Under the pieces are notes generated by a model. That model saw nothing but the letters and a program-made list of their open reading frames with translations, ran no database searches and had not been told where the DNA came from. A program made the position numbers and the translations under genes. A DNA stretch of 64,000 nucleotides from Oscillospiraceae bacterium (GTDB lineage: Bacteria; Bacillota; Clostridia; Oscillospirales; Acutalibacteraceae): NCBI GenBank assembly GCA_031268095.1, contig JAIRXU010000046.1, forward strand, positions 28,301 to 92,300, in the 5' to 3' direction. Below are positions 50,842 through 58,549 of this stretch, piece after piece. Each line of letters opens with the position of its first letter. Position 1 is the first letter of the stretch.

Positions 50842-52656
50842 TCAGCGCGTATAGCGGCCCTCATCGGTGACGGTCAGGTTCTGCTTGCGGGGGAGCTTCA
50901 CCACTTGAAGCGATTCCGTGTCAGCGAAGATGGTAATGTTATGGAAGGCACGCTCGGTCTGGCCTTTTTCCTGCACAAGGAGGTCATAGACAGCGTAGGG
51001 CGGGTCGTTTCTGCCGGGCTCGTAGGACAGTACTTTTTGCGGCGCGGGGAGCGAGAGCCCACGGATCATTCCCTGCGCGTCTGTGCGCACATGAGAGAAA
51101 ATATAATTCACTCCGCCGATGTGGCGATAGACCTGAACTGTTACGCCAGCAGCCGGGGTATGTCCGTCCGCCGCCAGGGCGCGGACTGTCAGGGTTCCCC
51201 GTGCGGGGTTGGCGGCCAGAAAGGCGTCCAGAGACGCGTAACTCGGTGCATATAACTCTGCGTAGCCTTCGCCGCTGAGAGAGGGATCGTTCATGCCATA
51301 CGCTGCTGTTTCGGCGCTGCCGGCTGGCGCGGCGTACTCGGTCCCGCTGTAGGCGACGGTCGGGAGGTAGCTTTCAGCGGCAGCGCCGAGCGGAACTGTT
51401 GCGCTGCCGTCCTCCGCCGCAAAAGGGGGCAGGCTTCCCTCCGCATAGGCCGTGGCCGCTGTATTTTTGGCGCAGCAGCTTTGCCGCTGTGTGCAGCGGT
51501 TCGCCGGGCGGCGGCAGCAAGCATTGCCCTGCGACGGACCGTTCGGGGTCGTCGGCCTGACCGGATAAGTGGGGCAGGCGGGGCATTCCGGACAGATCGG
51601 GCAGGACGGATATTCCGGTTCCGGCGGGGGTTCGGTCCCAGTGGCTGGCGGCACGTCATAGAGGACATAATCAGACGCGACGTACGGCGACGGAAGTTCG
51701 CAGTCGCATACCTCGCTGTCGAGCGTATAGTCCGACGGGTAGGCGGGGGCGGCATATTCCGCAGAGAAATCCTCGATGACCGGTTGTATATTCTCGGCGC
51801 TCAGGGCTGGCACATCCCGCGGGGTGGGGGTAATAAACATCGGGACAGGCGCGGGCAAGGTCATGATCGGAACGGACTGTGCGGCGTTTGTGGTCACGAA
51901 GGGCTGGGGCTGCACAGTTTGCAGGACGGGTGCGGCGGGGATGGTGTATACAGATTTTTCCGAAACGGACTGCGTCGCCGCTTGCTGACGGACCAACTGC
52001 TGGGCTGCGGCCTGCTGCCGTTTGGCTGCCGCTGCCGCTTGCTCCTGCTTCTTTTTCTGTTCGTGGGCCTCGATGGCTTTTACCCCCACCTTGACGCCTT
52101 CCGCGGCGGCGGCGATTCCGGCGGCGGCCAGCCCCGCCTCACCTGCGACGCGGGCATATGGCTCCACCTTATGGATCCAGGGTTCGGCCTTTTCGGCGGC
52201 TGCCTCCAGCTGGCCGACAGGGCGGGCGCCCATAGCCGGTCGGGTGGCAGCAATGTTCGCGTTGGCGGTTGCCAGGGTGTTATGTACGGTTTGCTCGATG
52301 GTCTGGGTGGTGTGGCTGAGAATTTGGGGCACCGCCTGCTGAACAACTTGGTTGACCAACTGCGGCATCGCGGTCTCGACGGCTTTGAGAATCAGGGCAT
52401 GGGTGTCCTCGCGGACGCCGGCGGTCGTGACCTCTGCCGCTTGCTTCGTTAGCTGCCAGGCGGCGTCGGATTCTCCTTTGCTGGCTGCGGCACGGGAAGC
52501 GCCGGCGGGGATCTGCCAGGTGGTGGTCTCGCCCTTGGCAACGGCGGCCCGGCGGTCCGCCGTTTCCTCGGCGGGGCCGCTTCTGCGGCCGAGTTCGACC
52601 AACTGCTGCTTATACTGCTCAATGCTTTCGGCGTTGTTTCTGGCTTGTTGTTCCAT
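50842..52656 (-). CDS. low-complexity Cys-rich protein with SleC-pro-type C-terminal domain
   Basis: The 604-residue protein has an Ala/Gln-rich helical first half, a cysteine cluster (CPICPECPACP, then CCRRPANRC and QRQSCC, about residues 360-405) and a C-terminal carboxypeptidase-regulatory-like beta-sandwich (GTLTVRALAADGHTPAAGVT to DTESLQVVKLPRK). In SleC-type proteins that beta-sandwich normally precedes the SpoIID domain in one chain; here the catalytic part is the next gene, 31 nt downstream. It lacks a signal peptide, as expected for mother-cell or coat-located proteins. The ATG at 52656 follows AAAGGATGATTTGC. The Cys-rich part could crosslink in the coat; that is inferred. Confidence 0.72.
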   Translation of the reverse strand: MEQQARNNAESIEQYKQQLVELGRRSGPAEETADRRAAVAKGETTTWQIPAGASRAAASKGESDAAWQLTKQAAEVTTAGVREDTHALILKAVETAMPQLVNQVVQQAVPQILSHTTQTIEQTVHNTLATANANIAATRPAMGARPVGQLEAAAEKAEPWIHKVEPYARVAGEAGLAAAGIAAAAEGVKVGVKAIEAHEQKKKQEQAAAAAKRQQAAAQQLVRQQAATQSVSEKSVYTIPAAPVLQTVQPQPFVTTNAAQSVPIMTLPAPVPMFITPTPRDVPALSAENIQPVIEDFSAEYAAPAYPSDYTLDSEVCDCELPSPYVASDYVLYDVPPATGTEPPPEPEYPSCPICPECPACPTYPVRPTTPNGPSQGNACCRRPANRCTQRQSCCAKNTAATAYAEGSLPPFAAEDGSATVPLGAAAESYLPTVAYSGTEYAAPAGSAETAAYGMNDPSLSGEGYAELYAPSYASLDAFLAANPARGTLTVRALAADGHTPAAGVTVQVYRHIGGVNYIFSHVRTDAQGMIRGLSLPAPQKVLSYEPGRNDPPYAVYDLLVQEKGQTERAFHNITIFADTESLQVVKLPRKQNLTVTDEGRYTR

Positions 52657-52783
52657 GCAAATCATCCTTTCTTGGCTGAAACATACGGGGTTCTGTCTTT
52701 CTCAATATATTATCCGGCGTCGGAAATGGTGCAAGAAGATCACCAGAAAATTGAACACAAAAAAATAGCTGCGGACGCAGGAC

Positions 52784-52812
52784 TTGCAATCCGCCGCGAA
52801 ATGCGGTATACT
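52784..52812 (+). promoter_or_regulatory. sigma-A promoter for nth
   Basis: TTGCAA, a 17-bp spacer and TATACT lie 40 nt before the ATG. Confidence 0.7.
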
Positions 52813-52852
52813 GTTGATCATCCATTGTTCATTGGGGAGGTTGAAGGAATCG

Positions 52853-53488
52853 ATGGCAGTTCAAAAAGAAAAGGCGGCGCGGATTACAGCGCTGCTAAAG
52901 AAAGCATACCCCGAAGGGCTTTGCTCGCTGGAGGCGAGGGATCCGTTTCAGTTGCTGGCGGCGACGAGGCTGTCCGCCCAATGCACAGACGCCCGGGTCA
53001 ATCTGGTCACCCCAGCGCTTTTCGCCCGGTTTCCGACCGTCCAAGCCATGGCGGCGGCGGAACAGGCGGAAGTGGAAGAAATCATCCGCCCCTGCGGCTT
53101 TTTCCATACCAAGGCGGGGGATCTCATCGGCATGGCGCAAGCGATCTGCCGGAATCATGGCGGGACGGTGCCCGGCAGCATGGAGGAACTGACGGCGCTG
53201 CCCGGCGTCGGGCGGAAAACAGCCAACCTGATTCTGGGGGACGTTTTCGCCCTGCCCGCCGTGGTGACAGATACGCACGTCATCCGCATCACGAACTTGC
53301 TGGGCCTGGCCAGCGGCAAACAGCCGGAGAAGGTGGAACAGCAGTTACGGGATTGCCTGGATCCGGCGGAAAGCAACAACTTTTGCCACCGCTGCGTACT
53401 GCATGGAAGGGCTGTCTGCGTTGCTCGCCGGCCAAACTGTCCCGCCTGCGTTCTGCGGGAAGAATGCGACGCAGGACGCGCCTCTTGA
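52853..53488 (+). CDS. nth: endonuclease III
   Basis: The 211-residue protein is a base-excision DNA glycosylase/AP lyase for oxidised pyrimidines. It has the helix-hairpin-helix LTALPGVGRKTANLI with catalytic Lys122, the catalytic Asp140 in AVVTDTHVIRI, and the C-terminal 4Fe-4S motif at Cys189, Cys196, Cys199 and Cys205 (CX6CX2CX5C). AAGGAATCG precedes the ATG at 52853. The promoter of the downstream RNA begins just before its stop. Confidence 0.96.
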   Translation: MAVQKEKAARITALLKKAYPEGLCSLEARDPFQLLAATRLSAQCTDARVNLVTPALFARFPTVQAMAAAEQAEVEEIIRPCGFFHTKAGDLIGMAQAICRNHGGTVPGSMEELTALPGVGRKTANLILGDVFALPAVVTDTHVIRITNLLGLASGKQPEKVEQQLRDCLDPAESNNFCHRCVLHGRAVCVARRPNCPACVLREECDAGRAS

Positions 53489-53514
53489 CAAATGCGCTGC
53501 CCCTGTAGTATAAT
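53485..53514 (+). promoter_or_regulatory. consensus sigma-A promoter of a structured RNA
   Basis: TTGACA, an 18-bp spacer and TATAAT overlap the nth stop codon. Both hexamers match consensus perfectly, implying strong transcription from about 53520. Confidence 0.88.
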
Positions 53515-53520
53515 GATAAG

Positions 53521-53732
53521 GTGGCGTTTGCCGCAATTTCCGAAAGCGGGAGGTTGGTTTTGATGACTGCGACAGAGGTGGCCTCGGCCTAAACTGAATA
53601 GGGCGCCGCGAGGCGGGTACAGAGTACCCTAGCTTTGCTGTGCCGCCAAGGCGTCCCCCGAGGGATGCCGGAATGTAACCTTCCCGCAGGCAGCGCAGCC
53701 GGACGAAGGCTGCTTTGCCTGTGGTATTTTTA
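53521..53732 (+). ncRNA. candidate structured non-coding RNA (possible raiA-like RNA or cis-regulatory leader)
   Basis: No protein gene fits this interval. It starts at a consensus promoter and ends in a hairpin with T5 (53684-53731). A long-range stem joins GCGGGAGGTT (53546-53555) with AACCTTCCCGC (53677-53687). Inside are a GGGTAC-AGA-GTACCC hairpin (53615-53629) and an 8-bp GGCGTCCC hairpin (53650-53669); GTGGC/GCCGC forms a 5' hairpin. I find no conserved core of tmRNA, SRP RNA, RNase P or common riboswitches. Size and setting resemble the raiA RNA class, unproven. The closing stem shares 4 nt with the terminator arm, so it could also be a switch for the RNHCP gene. Confidence 0.6.
53684..53731 (+). 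terminator. terminator hairpin at the 3' end of the structured RNA
   Basis: CCGCAGGCA plus GCAGCC pair with GGCTGC plus TGCCTGTGG, followed by TA and T5. Confidence 0.78.
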
Positions 53733-53818
53733 TGTTCTCCGTCAGTTACCTCGTCGGCGATTGCCCGGCAGAGCAATCCAAACATCATACTTTACATCCT
53801 ACTTTCGGAGGAAATCTC

Positions 53819-54220
53819 ATGAAATATCGTGACCAGCGGGTGGTATCGGCTGCCCGCGAAGAAGACTTTACCTGCCAGTTTTGTGGTGCCGCTGTCTCGT
53901 CTGAAGCAGCAGGCAGTCTCCACCGCAATCATTGTCCGCGGTGCCTTGCCAGCATACATCTGGACGACAAACCGGGTGACCGCGCCTCAGACTGTCATGG
54001 GCGGATGGATGCGATGGCGGTGTGGGTGCGTCAAAACGGGGAATGGGCGGTTATTCACCGCTGCCGCACCTGCGGTGTGCTGCATTCCAACCGTATTGCC
54101 GCAGACGACAATTCCTTGCTGCTGCTATCGATCGCCGTCAAACCGCTTGCCGAGCCGCCCTTCCCCCTGGGGCTGCTGGAGCGAAGCATGGCGCAGGAAA
54201 GCGGGGTGCAATCCGAATGA
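53819..54220 (+). CDS. RNHCP-domain zinc-binding protein
   Basis: The 133-residue protein contains the name-giving RNHCPRC motif within CQFCGAAVSSEAAGSLHRNH, the DDKPGDRASDCHGRMDAMAV segment and a second zinc site HRCRTCGVLHSNRIAADDN, all characteristic of the RNHCP domain. Its function is not known; zinc binding is predicted from the four CxxC-type cysteines. TCGGAGGAAATCTC precedes the ATG. It lies 87 nt after the structured RNA terminator and its stop overlaps the next gene. Confidence 0.85.
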   Translation: MKYRDQRVVSAAREEDFTCQFCGAAVSSEAAGSLHRNHCPRCLASIHLDDKPGDRASDCHGRMDAMAVWVRQNGEWAVIHRCRTCGVLHSNRIAADDNSLLLLSIAVKPLAEPPFPLGLLERSMAQESGVQSE

Positions 54221-54927
54221 ATGTTCAGGAAATCATTCGCCGCAGCGAGGAAAGCGGCTACCTGATCAGCATGATCCCTATGGAGCGGCTGGTAGAAATG
54301 GGGCGCGAAGCGGGAATGGGGCCGCAGAGCACTGTACTTGACCTCTGCTGCGGCTACGGCGAAATGTTGAAGCTTTGGCATGAGGCATTTGGGATCCGAG
54401 GATTGGGGGTGGACCAATGCGAAGAGTTCCTGCAAACAGGGCAACGGCGCTTGCGGGAAGCGGGGATTTCAGACATTTCGCTGCGGCGCGGGGATGTGCT
54501 GAAATTCAAATCGCAGGAGAGCTATGATTTCGTCAGCTGCACCGAGATTTTCGGATCCTACGGCGAAACCGTGGATCTGCGGGCCCGGCACCTGCGGCCT
54601 GGCGGCAAGCTCCTCATGGGCAGCCGGTACGCCAAAACGGATCCTGTGCCGCCGGAGCTGACGGAGTTTGAGGGCGAGACCCTGCCGCTGGCGCGGATCA
54701 ATGCTGTCGTTCGTGCGCGGGGATGGTACATGACTGGCATGGCCAGCTGCACCGATGCTGCATGGGAGCGCTACGTCATGTGGAGCGCTCGGCGGCATCT
54801 GGCCGCGTTGCGGGCTCACCCAGACGATACGAAGGCCCGCGCCTGGTGCGATCAATGGTATGAGGCATATTTCGGCTTCCGCCGCGCCTGCGAGGGCTTC
54901 GCGATGTTCATTCTGGAACAGGAATAA
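54217..54927 (+). CDS. class I SAM-dependent methyltransferase
   Basis: The 236-residue protein has motif I VLDLCCGYGEMLKLWHEAFG, the GLGVDQCEEFL acidic motif, the motif YDFVSCTEIFGSYGETVDLR and LRPGGKLLMGSRYAKTDPVP. It resembles small-molecule methyltransferases of the Methyltransf_25/31 type. The acceptor is unknown. The ATG overlaps the stop of the RNHCP gene (ATGA), so the two are probably made together. Confidence 0.85.
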   Translation: MNVQEIIRRSEESGYLISMIPMERLVEMGREAGMGPQSTVLDLCCGYGEMLKLWHEAFGIRGLGVDQCEEFLQTGQRRLREAGISDISLRRGDVLKFKSQESYDFVSCTEIFGSYGETVDLRARHLRPGGKLLMGSRYAKTDPVPPELTEFEGETLPLARINAVVRARGWYMTGMASCTDAAWERYVMWSARRHLAALRAHPDDTKARAWCDQWYEAYFGFRRACEGFAMFILEQE

Positions 54928-54936
54928 ACCAAACCA

Positions 54937-54979
54937 AGGGGTGGCCCCATGCCGGGGCCGCCCGCTGTGCTGTCTGTTT
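54937..54979 (+). terminator. probable terminator after the methyltransferase
   Basis: GGGTGGCCCC and GGGGCCGCCC form a strong stem, but the following T-tract is interrupted (GTGCTGTCTGTTTT). Confidence 0.55.
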
Positions 54980-55762
54980 TCATGTGCCGTCCGTCGGCCG
55001 AGGGACGAACATCACGTCCGGATCGTTGGTCGCGTCGCCGCTGCCGTGAAGGTCGATCGTCTCGCCAAGGAAGGTGGGATTCGGCTGCGCCGCGCATTTG
55101 AACAGGTCCTTGGCCCGGGCGGCCATTTCCCGGGCGCTAAAATAAGGCTGCTGGGCGAAGGAGCGGAAGTCGGAACTAACCCCGTAAGCCTCCAGCCCAA
55201 GCCGCCGCGCGATATACACCGCCCGGGAGAGGTGGTATGTCTGCGTGACGATCAGCACCCGTTTCGCCCCGAAAATATCGCGTGCGCGGAACATAGACTC
55301 GTAAGTCGAAAAGCCTGCATGATCCATGAATACGGCGGCGGAAGGAATGCCGCTGTCTACCGCATACTGCTTCATGGAGGATACTTCGTCGTAGCCGCGG
55401 TAGCCATGGTCGCCGCTCATCAGCAGCACAGGGGAGATTCCCGCGCCGTAAAGCGCCACGCCCTGGCGCAGACGATCTTCCAGCATGGGGCAAGGCGCAC
55501 CATCCGGCAGCACCTGTGCGCCAAGCACGAGGATGCAGTCGAATGTGTCAAGCTTCGCCGCCGCATCGGGGGCGACGATATAGGGCTTTGCGCCCCGCAG
55601 GACAATCCAGTTACAAACGCCCAGCGCAAGTCCGCCTAGCGCCATCGCACTCAGCCAAAGGAGCGTCAGCCGATGAACCCACATTAGCCGCGCCTGTCGC
55701 CGCTCAGCTTTGGGCGTTGAAGGAGCATTGCGCGCCTGTTTCTTTGATGTTTTCTTTTTCAT
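54980..55762 (-). CDS. SanA/YdcF-family (DUF218) membrane protein
   Basis: The 260-residue protein has a basic N-terminus, one membrane span (LTLLWLSAMALGGLALGVCN, about residues 32-51) and a DUF218 domain facing outward: DCILVLGAQVLPDGAPCPML, LLMSGDHGYRGYDEVSSMKQ, GFSTYESMFRARDIFGAKRV and IVTQTYHLSRAVYIARRLGL. The SanA-type motifs are linked to envelope barrier function in E. coli. GGAGGCTATATATA precedes the ATG at 55762. Confidence 0.87.
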   Translation of the reverse strand: MKKKTSKKQARNAPSTPKAERRQARLMWVHRLTLLWLSAMALGGLALGVCNWIVLRGAKPYIVAPDAAAKLDTFDCILVLGAQVLPDGAPCPMLEDRLRQGVALYGAGISPVLLMSGDHGYRGYDEVSSMKQYAVDSGIPSAAVFMDHAGFSTYESMFRARDIFGAKRVLIVTQTYHLSRAVYIARRLGLEAYGVSSDFRSFAQQPYFSAREMAARAKDLFKCAAQPNPTFLGETIDLHGSGDATNDPDVMFVPRPTDGT

Positions 55763-55804
55763 TATATATAGCCTCCTATAGTCTCCTGCGGTCTCTTTTC
55801 CTAA

Positions 55805-55833
55805 ATTATACCGAAAAAACGCGGGTTTGTCCA
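55805..55833 (-). promoter_or_regulatory. sigma-A promoter for the SanA/YdcF-like gene
   Basis: On the minus strand TGGACA, a 17-bp spacer and TATAAT lie 43 nt before the start. The rest of 55834-56038 between the divergent genes shows no gene or clear structure. Confidence 0.7.
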
Positions 55834-56038
55834 GAGCGAAGGAGCAAAAACAGTGCGGCTGAGTAGGAAATATTTGACAGAACCCCCAAGGCTGCGCGTT
55901 GATCGGCACCTGAACTAGATGTTTGCAGGATTTCCTGTATCTGGAATTTGGCCCGTCCATATATCCGGAAACTGCCAGACCTTACGTCGGATCTACGCAA
56001 ATTAACCAATATCCGCCCAAAAAAATTTAGAAATTGAC

Positions 56039-56067
56039 TTGCATTTCCCAAAACGCTGTGATATAAT
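56039..56067 (+). promoter_or_regulatory. sigma-A promoter for the first FIVAR-like secreted protein
   Basis: TTGCAT, a 17-bp spacer and TATAAT lie 47 nt before the TTG start. Confidence 0.75.
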
Positions 56068-56114
56068 GTAACCGTCCAATAGTACGGATGACTATCTTAA
56101 AGGAGGAATTTTCA

Positions 56115-56933
56115 TTGAAGACCAAGAAACTTGTCAGCATTCTGCTGGCCGTCCTGACGGTGCTTTCTACGTTCGGCGCGCTCAGTGCCTTTGCGGCCCC
56201 GACAGCGCCGACGGCAATTGCCCTGAATGAAGGAGAAAGCTCCGCTTGGGACAGCAAGACTGTCGTCGCGACCTTCACGGAGGAGTTCTACAAGACCTAT
56301 CTCAGCGGGAAGAGCGGCAACTATTCCTGGAAGGTGACTTATACCGACGCCGACGGCAAGACCACGGACGTATCGATTGCAGCCACCGGCAGCGGCGTCA
56401 CCAAGCTGGAGAACAGCTCGAAGTATCAGCTGTCCCTCAACGTGACTGCCGGCTCGAAGGGCCGCTACGGTAAGCATACCGTCACCCTGACGGTGCTTGC
56501 GCTGAACATTGACATCCTGGAGACTAACGTCGTCAGCAACGCGGTCGATGTGCAAATCAACGACAAGAAGGCGTTCGAGGACAAGCTGGCGGAAGCCAAG
56601 AAGCTTCAGGGCCTCAAGAAGTACTTCAACGACAGCGAGGAATTGGACGGCGCGATCTCTGACGCGACCAACCTGCTGAAGCTGGACGGTGCGACGAGCG
56701 AAAGCATCTCCGAGAAGGCGAAGGCGCTGGACGAGGCGATCGCGGCGTACTACATCAAAGGGAACCTGAAGTGGGTCGGCGCGATCCCGGGGATCAATAC
56801 GGTTGTTTTCTTCTATATTGACAACCAGGAAAAGATTAACTCCGGGATAGAGTGGATCCAGAAGATCATTCCGTGGGACTCTGTATTCAGCATGTTCATC
56901 AAGGGCATCATTGCGCTGATCGGTCTTGCGTAA
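56115..56933 (+). CDS. secreted FIVAR-like protein, paralogue 1
   Basis: The 272-residue protein has a signal peptide (KLVSILLAVLTVLSTFGALS, AFA cleavage site), an Ig-like beta domain (YSWKVTYTDADGKTTDVSIA, SKGRYGKHTVTLTVLAL), a helical FIVAR-like module (FEDKLAEAKKLQGLKKYFND to AKALDEAIAAYY) and a hydrophobic C-terminal helix with PWDSVFSMFIKGIIALIGLA. The TTG at 56115 was chosen because AGGAGGAATTTTCA lies directly before it. It resembles the next gene in order of domains and in the tail. Role is unknown, probably surface binding. Confidence 0.78.
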   Translation: MKTKKLVSILLAVLTVLSTFGALSAFAAPTAPTAIALNEGESSAWDSKTVVATFTEEFYKTYLSGKSGNYSWKVTYTDADGKTTDVSIAATGSGVTKLENSSKYQLSLNVTAGSKGRYGKHTVTLTVLALNIDILETNVVSNAVDVQINDKKAFEDKLAEAKKLQGLKKYFNDSEELDGAISDATNLLKLDGATSESISEKAKALDEAIAAYYIKGNLKWVGAIPGINTVVFFYIDNQEKINSGIEWIQKIIPWDSVFSMFIKGIIALIGLA

Positions 56934-56951
56934 CCCTCACGAAACCTATGG

Positions 56952-56983
56952 AAATCCGTCCGCTCCGGCGGGCGGATTTTTTT
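56952..56983 (+). terminator. rho-independent terminator
   Basis: AATCCGTCCGC pairs with CGGGCGGATT and is followed by T7. Confidence 0.88.
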
Positions 56984-57007
56984 GTCGGCGGAAATTTCCG
57001 CTTTTGC

Positions 57008-57036
57008 TTGCCTTTTCGCGTCAGATCTGCTATAAT
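57008..57036 (+). promoter_or_regulatory. sigma-A promoter for the second FIVAR-like secreted protein
   Basis: TTGCCT, a 17-bp spacer and TATAAT lie 39 nt before the ATG. Confidence 0.7.
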
Positions 57037-57075
57037 AAAAAAGAACAAGGGGAAGAGGAGGGGAAGAGGCGCGTG

Positions 57076-57831
57076 ATGAAGAAATTTCTGGCTATTCTTT
57101 TGGCGGTGTGCAGCATACCGCTTCTCTTTGGGACCGCCTCCAGGGCCGCTGTCGCTCCGGCCAACCCCAACGGCGCTGTCTTCCTGACGGTAACCTATAG
57201 CGCCGCGTTTGATTATAAAGAAATTACGGCGGCATTTGGATCAGCGGAGAGCGGCCCGGCGAACGGGCAGTGGCTCATCTGCGGTCCGGCGAATGAGACG
57301 ATCTTGCTGGCGACGGCGGGGGAAGATGACGGATTTTGCGCCGTCCTGAACCGGGACGGCAGAGCGACGCTGGTTCTTCGCCCAGGGAATACCGGGCGCT
57401 CCGGTAAGTTTGAGGTGATGTTTCAGTCTGAAGCGGGCAACAGCAATATCCTCGCGGTAGAGCTGGTGGATGCATCTGGGCTGCGGACAGCAATCACGGC
57501 GGCCCGGACAGAGTTTAACCGCCGCGCTCGTTACACGAAATCTTCACTGAATGCACTGACCGCCGCGTTGGCCCAGGCGGAAAAGGTATACCGCGACGCT
57601 GCCAACGCGGACGCAGACACAGTCGCCCGGGAAACCGCCGCGCTGTGGACGGCGCTCGGCAATTTGGAGCACAAATTTGACGGCACGTTCCTGCAGGGCC
57701 TAGACGTCACGTTCTGGAGTATGGTGGATTTTGTCACTAGACCATTTACCTGGGTGCGCAATCAGGTCAGCTGGGATTCTACGCTCTCCTTGCTGCTGCG
57801 CAGCGTGATTGCCCTATTCACGGCGCGTTAG
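57076..57831 (+). CDS. secreted FIVAR-like protein, paralogue 2
   Basis: The 251-residue protein has a signal peptide (KKFLAILLAVCSIPLLFGTA), a beta-rich domain (AVFLTVTYSAAFDYKEITAA), a FIVAR-like helical module (LRTAITAARTEFNRRARYTK to ETAALWTALGNLEH) and a C-terminal hydrophobic tail SWDSTLSLLLRSVIALFTAR that parallels the upstream protein. Each of the two genes has its own promoter, with a terminator between them, so they are regulated separately. GAGGAGGGGAAGAGGCGCGTG precedes the ATG. Function is unknown. Confidence 0.78.
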   Translation: MKKFLAILLAVCSIPLLFGTASRAAVAPANPNGAVFLTVTYSAAFDYKEITAAFGSAESGPANGQWLICGPANETILLATAGEDDGFCAVLNRDGRATLVLRPGNTGRSGKFEVMFQSEAGNSNILAVELVDASGLRTAITAARTEFNRRARYTKSSLNALTAALAQAEKVYRDAANADADTVARETAALWTALGNLEHKFDGTFLQGLDVTFWSMVDFVTRPFTWVRNQVSWDSTLSLLLRSVIALFTAR

Positions 57832-57883
57832 CGGCCAATGCCAACCGGGAGCCAAAGAAAACCGATTTTTTTCGCCAAAGCTC

Positions 57884-57912
57884 TTGCATTGCGCGGCGGA
57901 ATCGGCTATAGT
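57884..57912 (+). promoter_or_regulatory. sigma-A promoter for efp
   Basis: TTGCAT, a 17-bp spacer and TATAGT lie 44 nt before the ATG. Confidence 0.7.
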
Positions 57913-57956
57913 AATCTTAATGTAGCATCATCAACAACGAGAAAGGATTAATTCCC

Positions 57957-58514
57957 ATGATTTCAGCAGGCGATTTTCGCAATGGTGTGACGTTTGAAAT
58001 GGACGGAAATGTCTACCAGATCATCGAGTTCCAGCACGTGAAACCCGGCAAAGGCGCGGCCTTTGTGCGCACGAAGATTCGCAACGTGATCGCGGGCGCC
58101 GTGGTGGAGCGGACCTTCAACCCCACAGACAAATTCCCGACAGCTTACATTGAGCGCAAGGAGATGGCGTATTCCTACAACGACGGCGACCTCTATTACT
58201 TCATGGACAGTGAGACGTATGAGCTGGTTCCGATCAACAAGGGAGAACTGCCGGAGAATTTCAAGTTCGTTAAGGAAGATTTTATTTGCAAGATTCTGTC
58301 CTACAAGGGAAATGTTTTTGGTGTAGAGCCGCCGACCACTGTGACGCTCCAGATCACTCAGACAGATCCGGGCTTCAAGGGCGACACAGCCACAAATGCG
58401 ACCAAGCCCGCCACCCTCGAAACCGGCGCGGAAATCAAGGTTCCGCTGTTCATCGACGAGGGCGAAAATATCATTGTCGATACCCGGACAGGCGAATACG
58501 TCTCCCGAGCGTAA
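57957..58514 (+). CDS. efp: elongation factor P
   Basis: The 185-residue protein has all three EF-P domains. Lys32 in [13 protein letters not shown] is the residue that reaches the peptidyl-transferase centre to rescue polyproline stalls. [20 protein letters not shown] and the ending [17 protein letters not shown] are typical. AGAAAGGATTAATTCCC precedes the ATG. The CD1247_N-type gene follows after 35 nt, probably in the same transcript. Confidence 0.97.
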   Translation: MISAGDFRNGVTFEMDGNVYQIIEFQHVKPGKGAAFVRTKIRNVIAGAVVERTFNPTDKFPTAYIERKEMAYSYNDGDLYYFMDSETYELVPINKGELPENFKFVKEDFICKILSYKGNVFGVEPPTTVTLQITQTDPGFKGDTATNATKPATLETGAEIKVPLFIDEGENIIVDTRTGEYVSRA

Positions 58515-58549
58515 AGCGCTTGGTGAGATATTCTGAAGGAGGTTTTCGC

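Noticed and set aside
53521..53732. Annotation of the RNA as tmRNA, SRP RNA, RNase P RNA, T-box or SAM/TPP/FMN riboswitch
   Set aside because: None of their conserved core motifs can be found in the interval.
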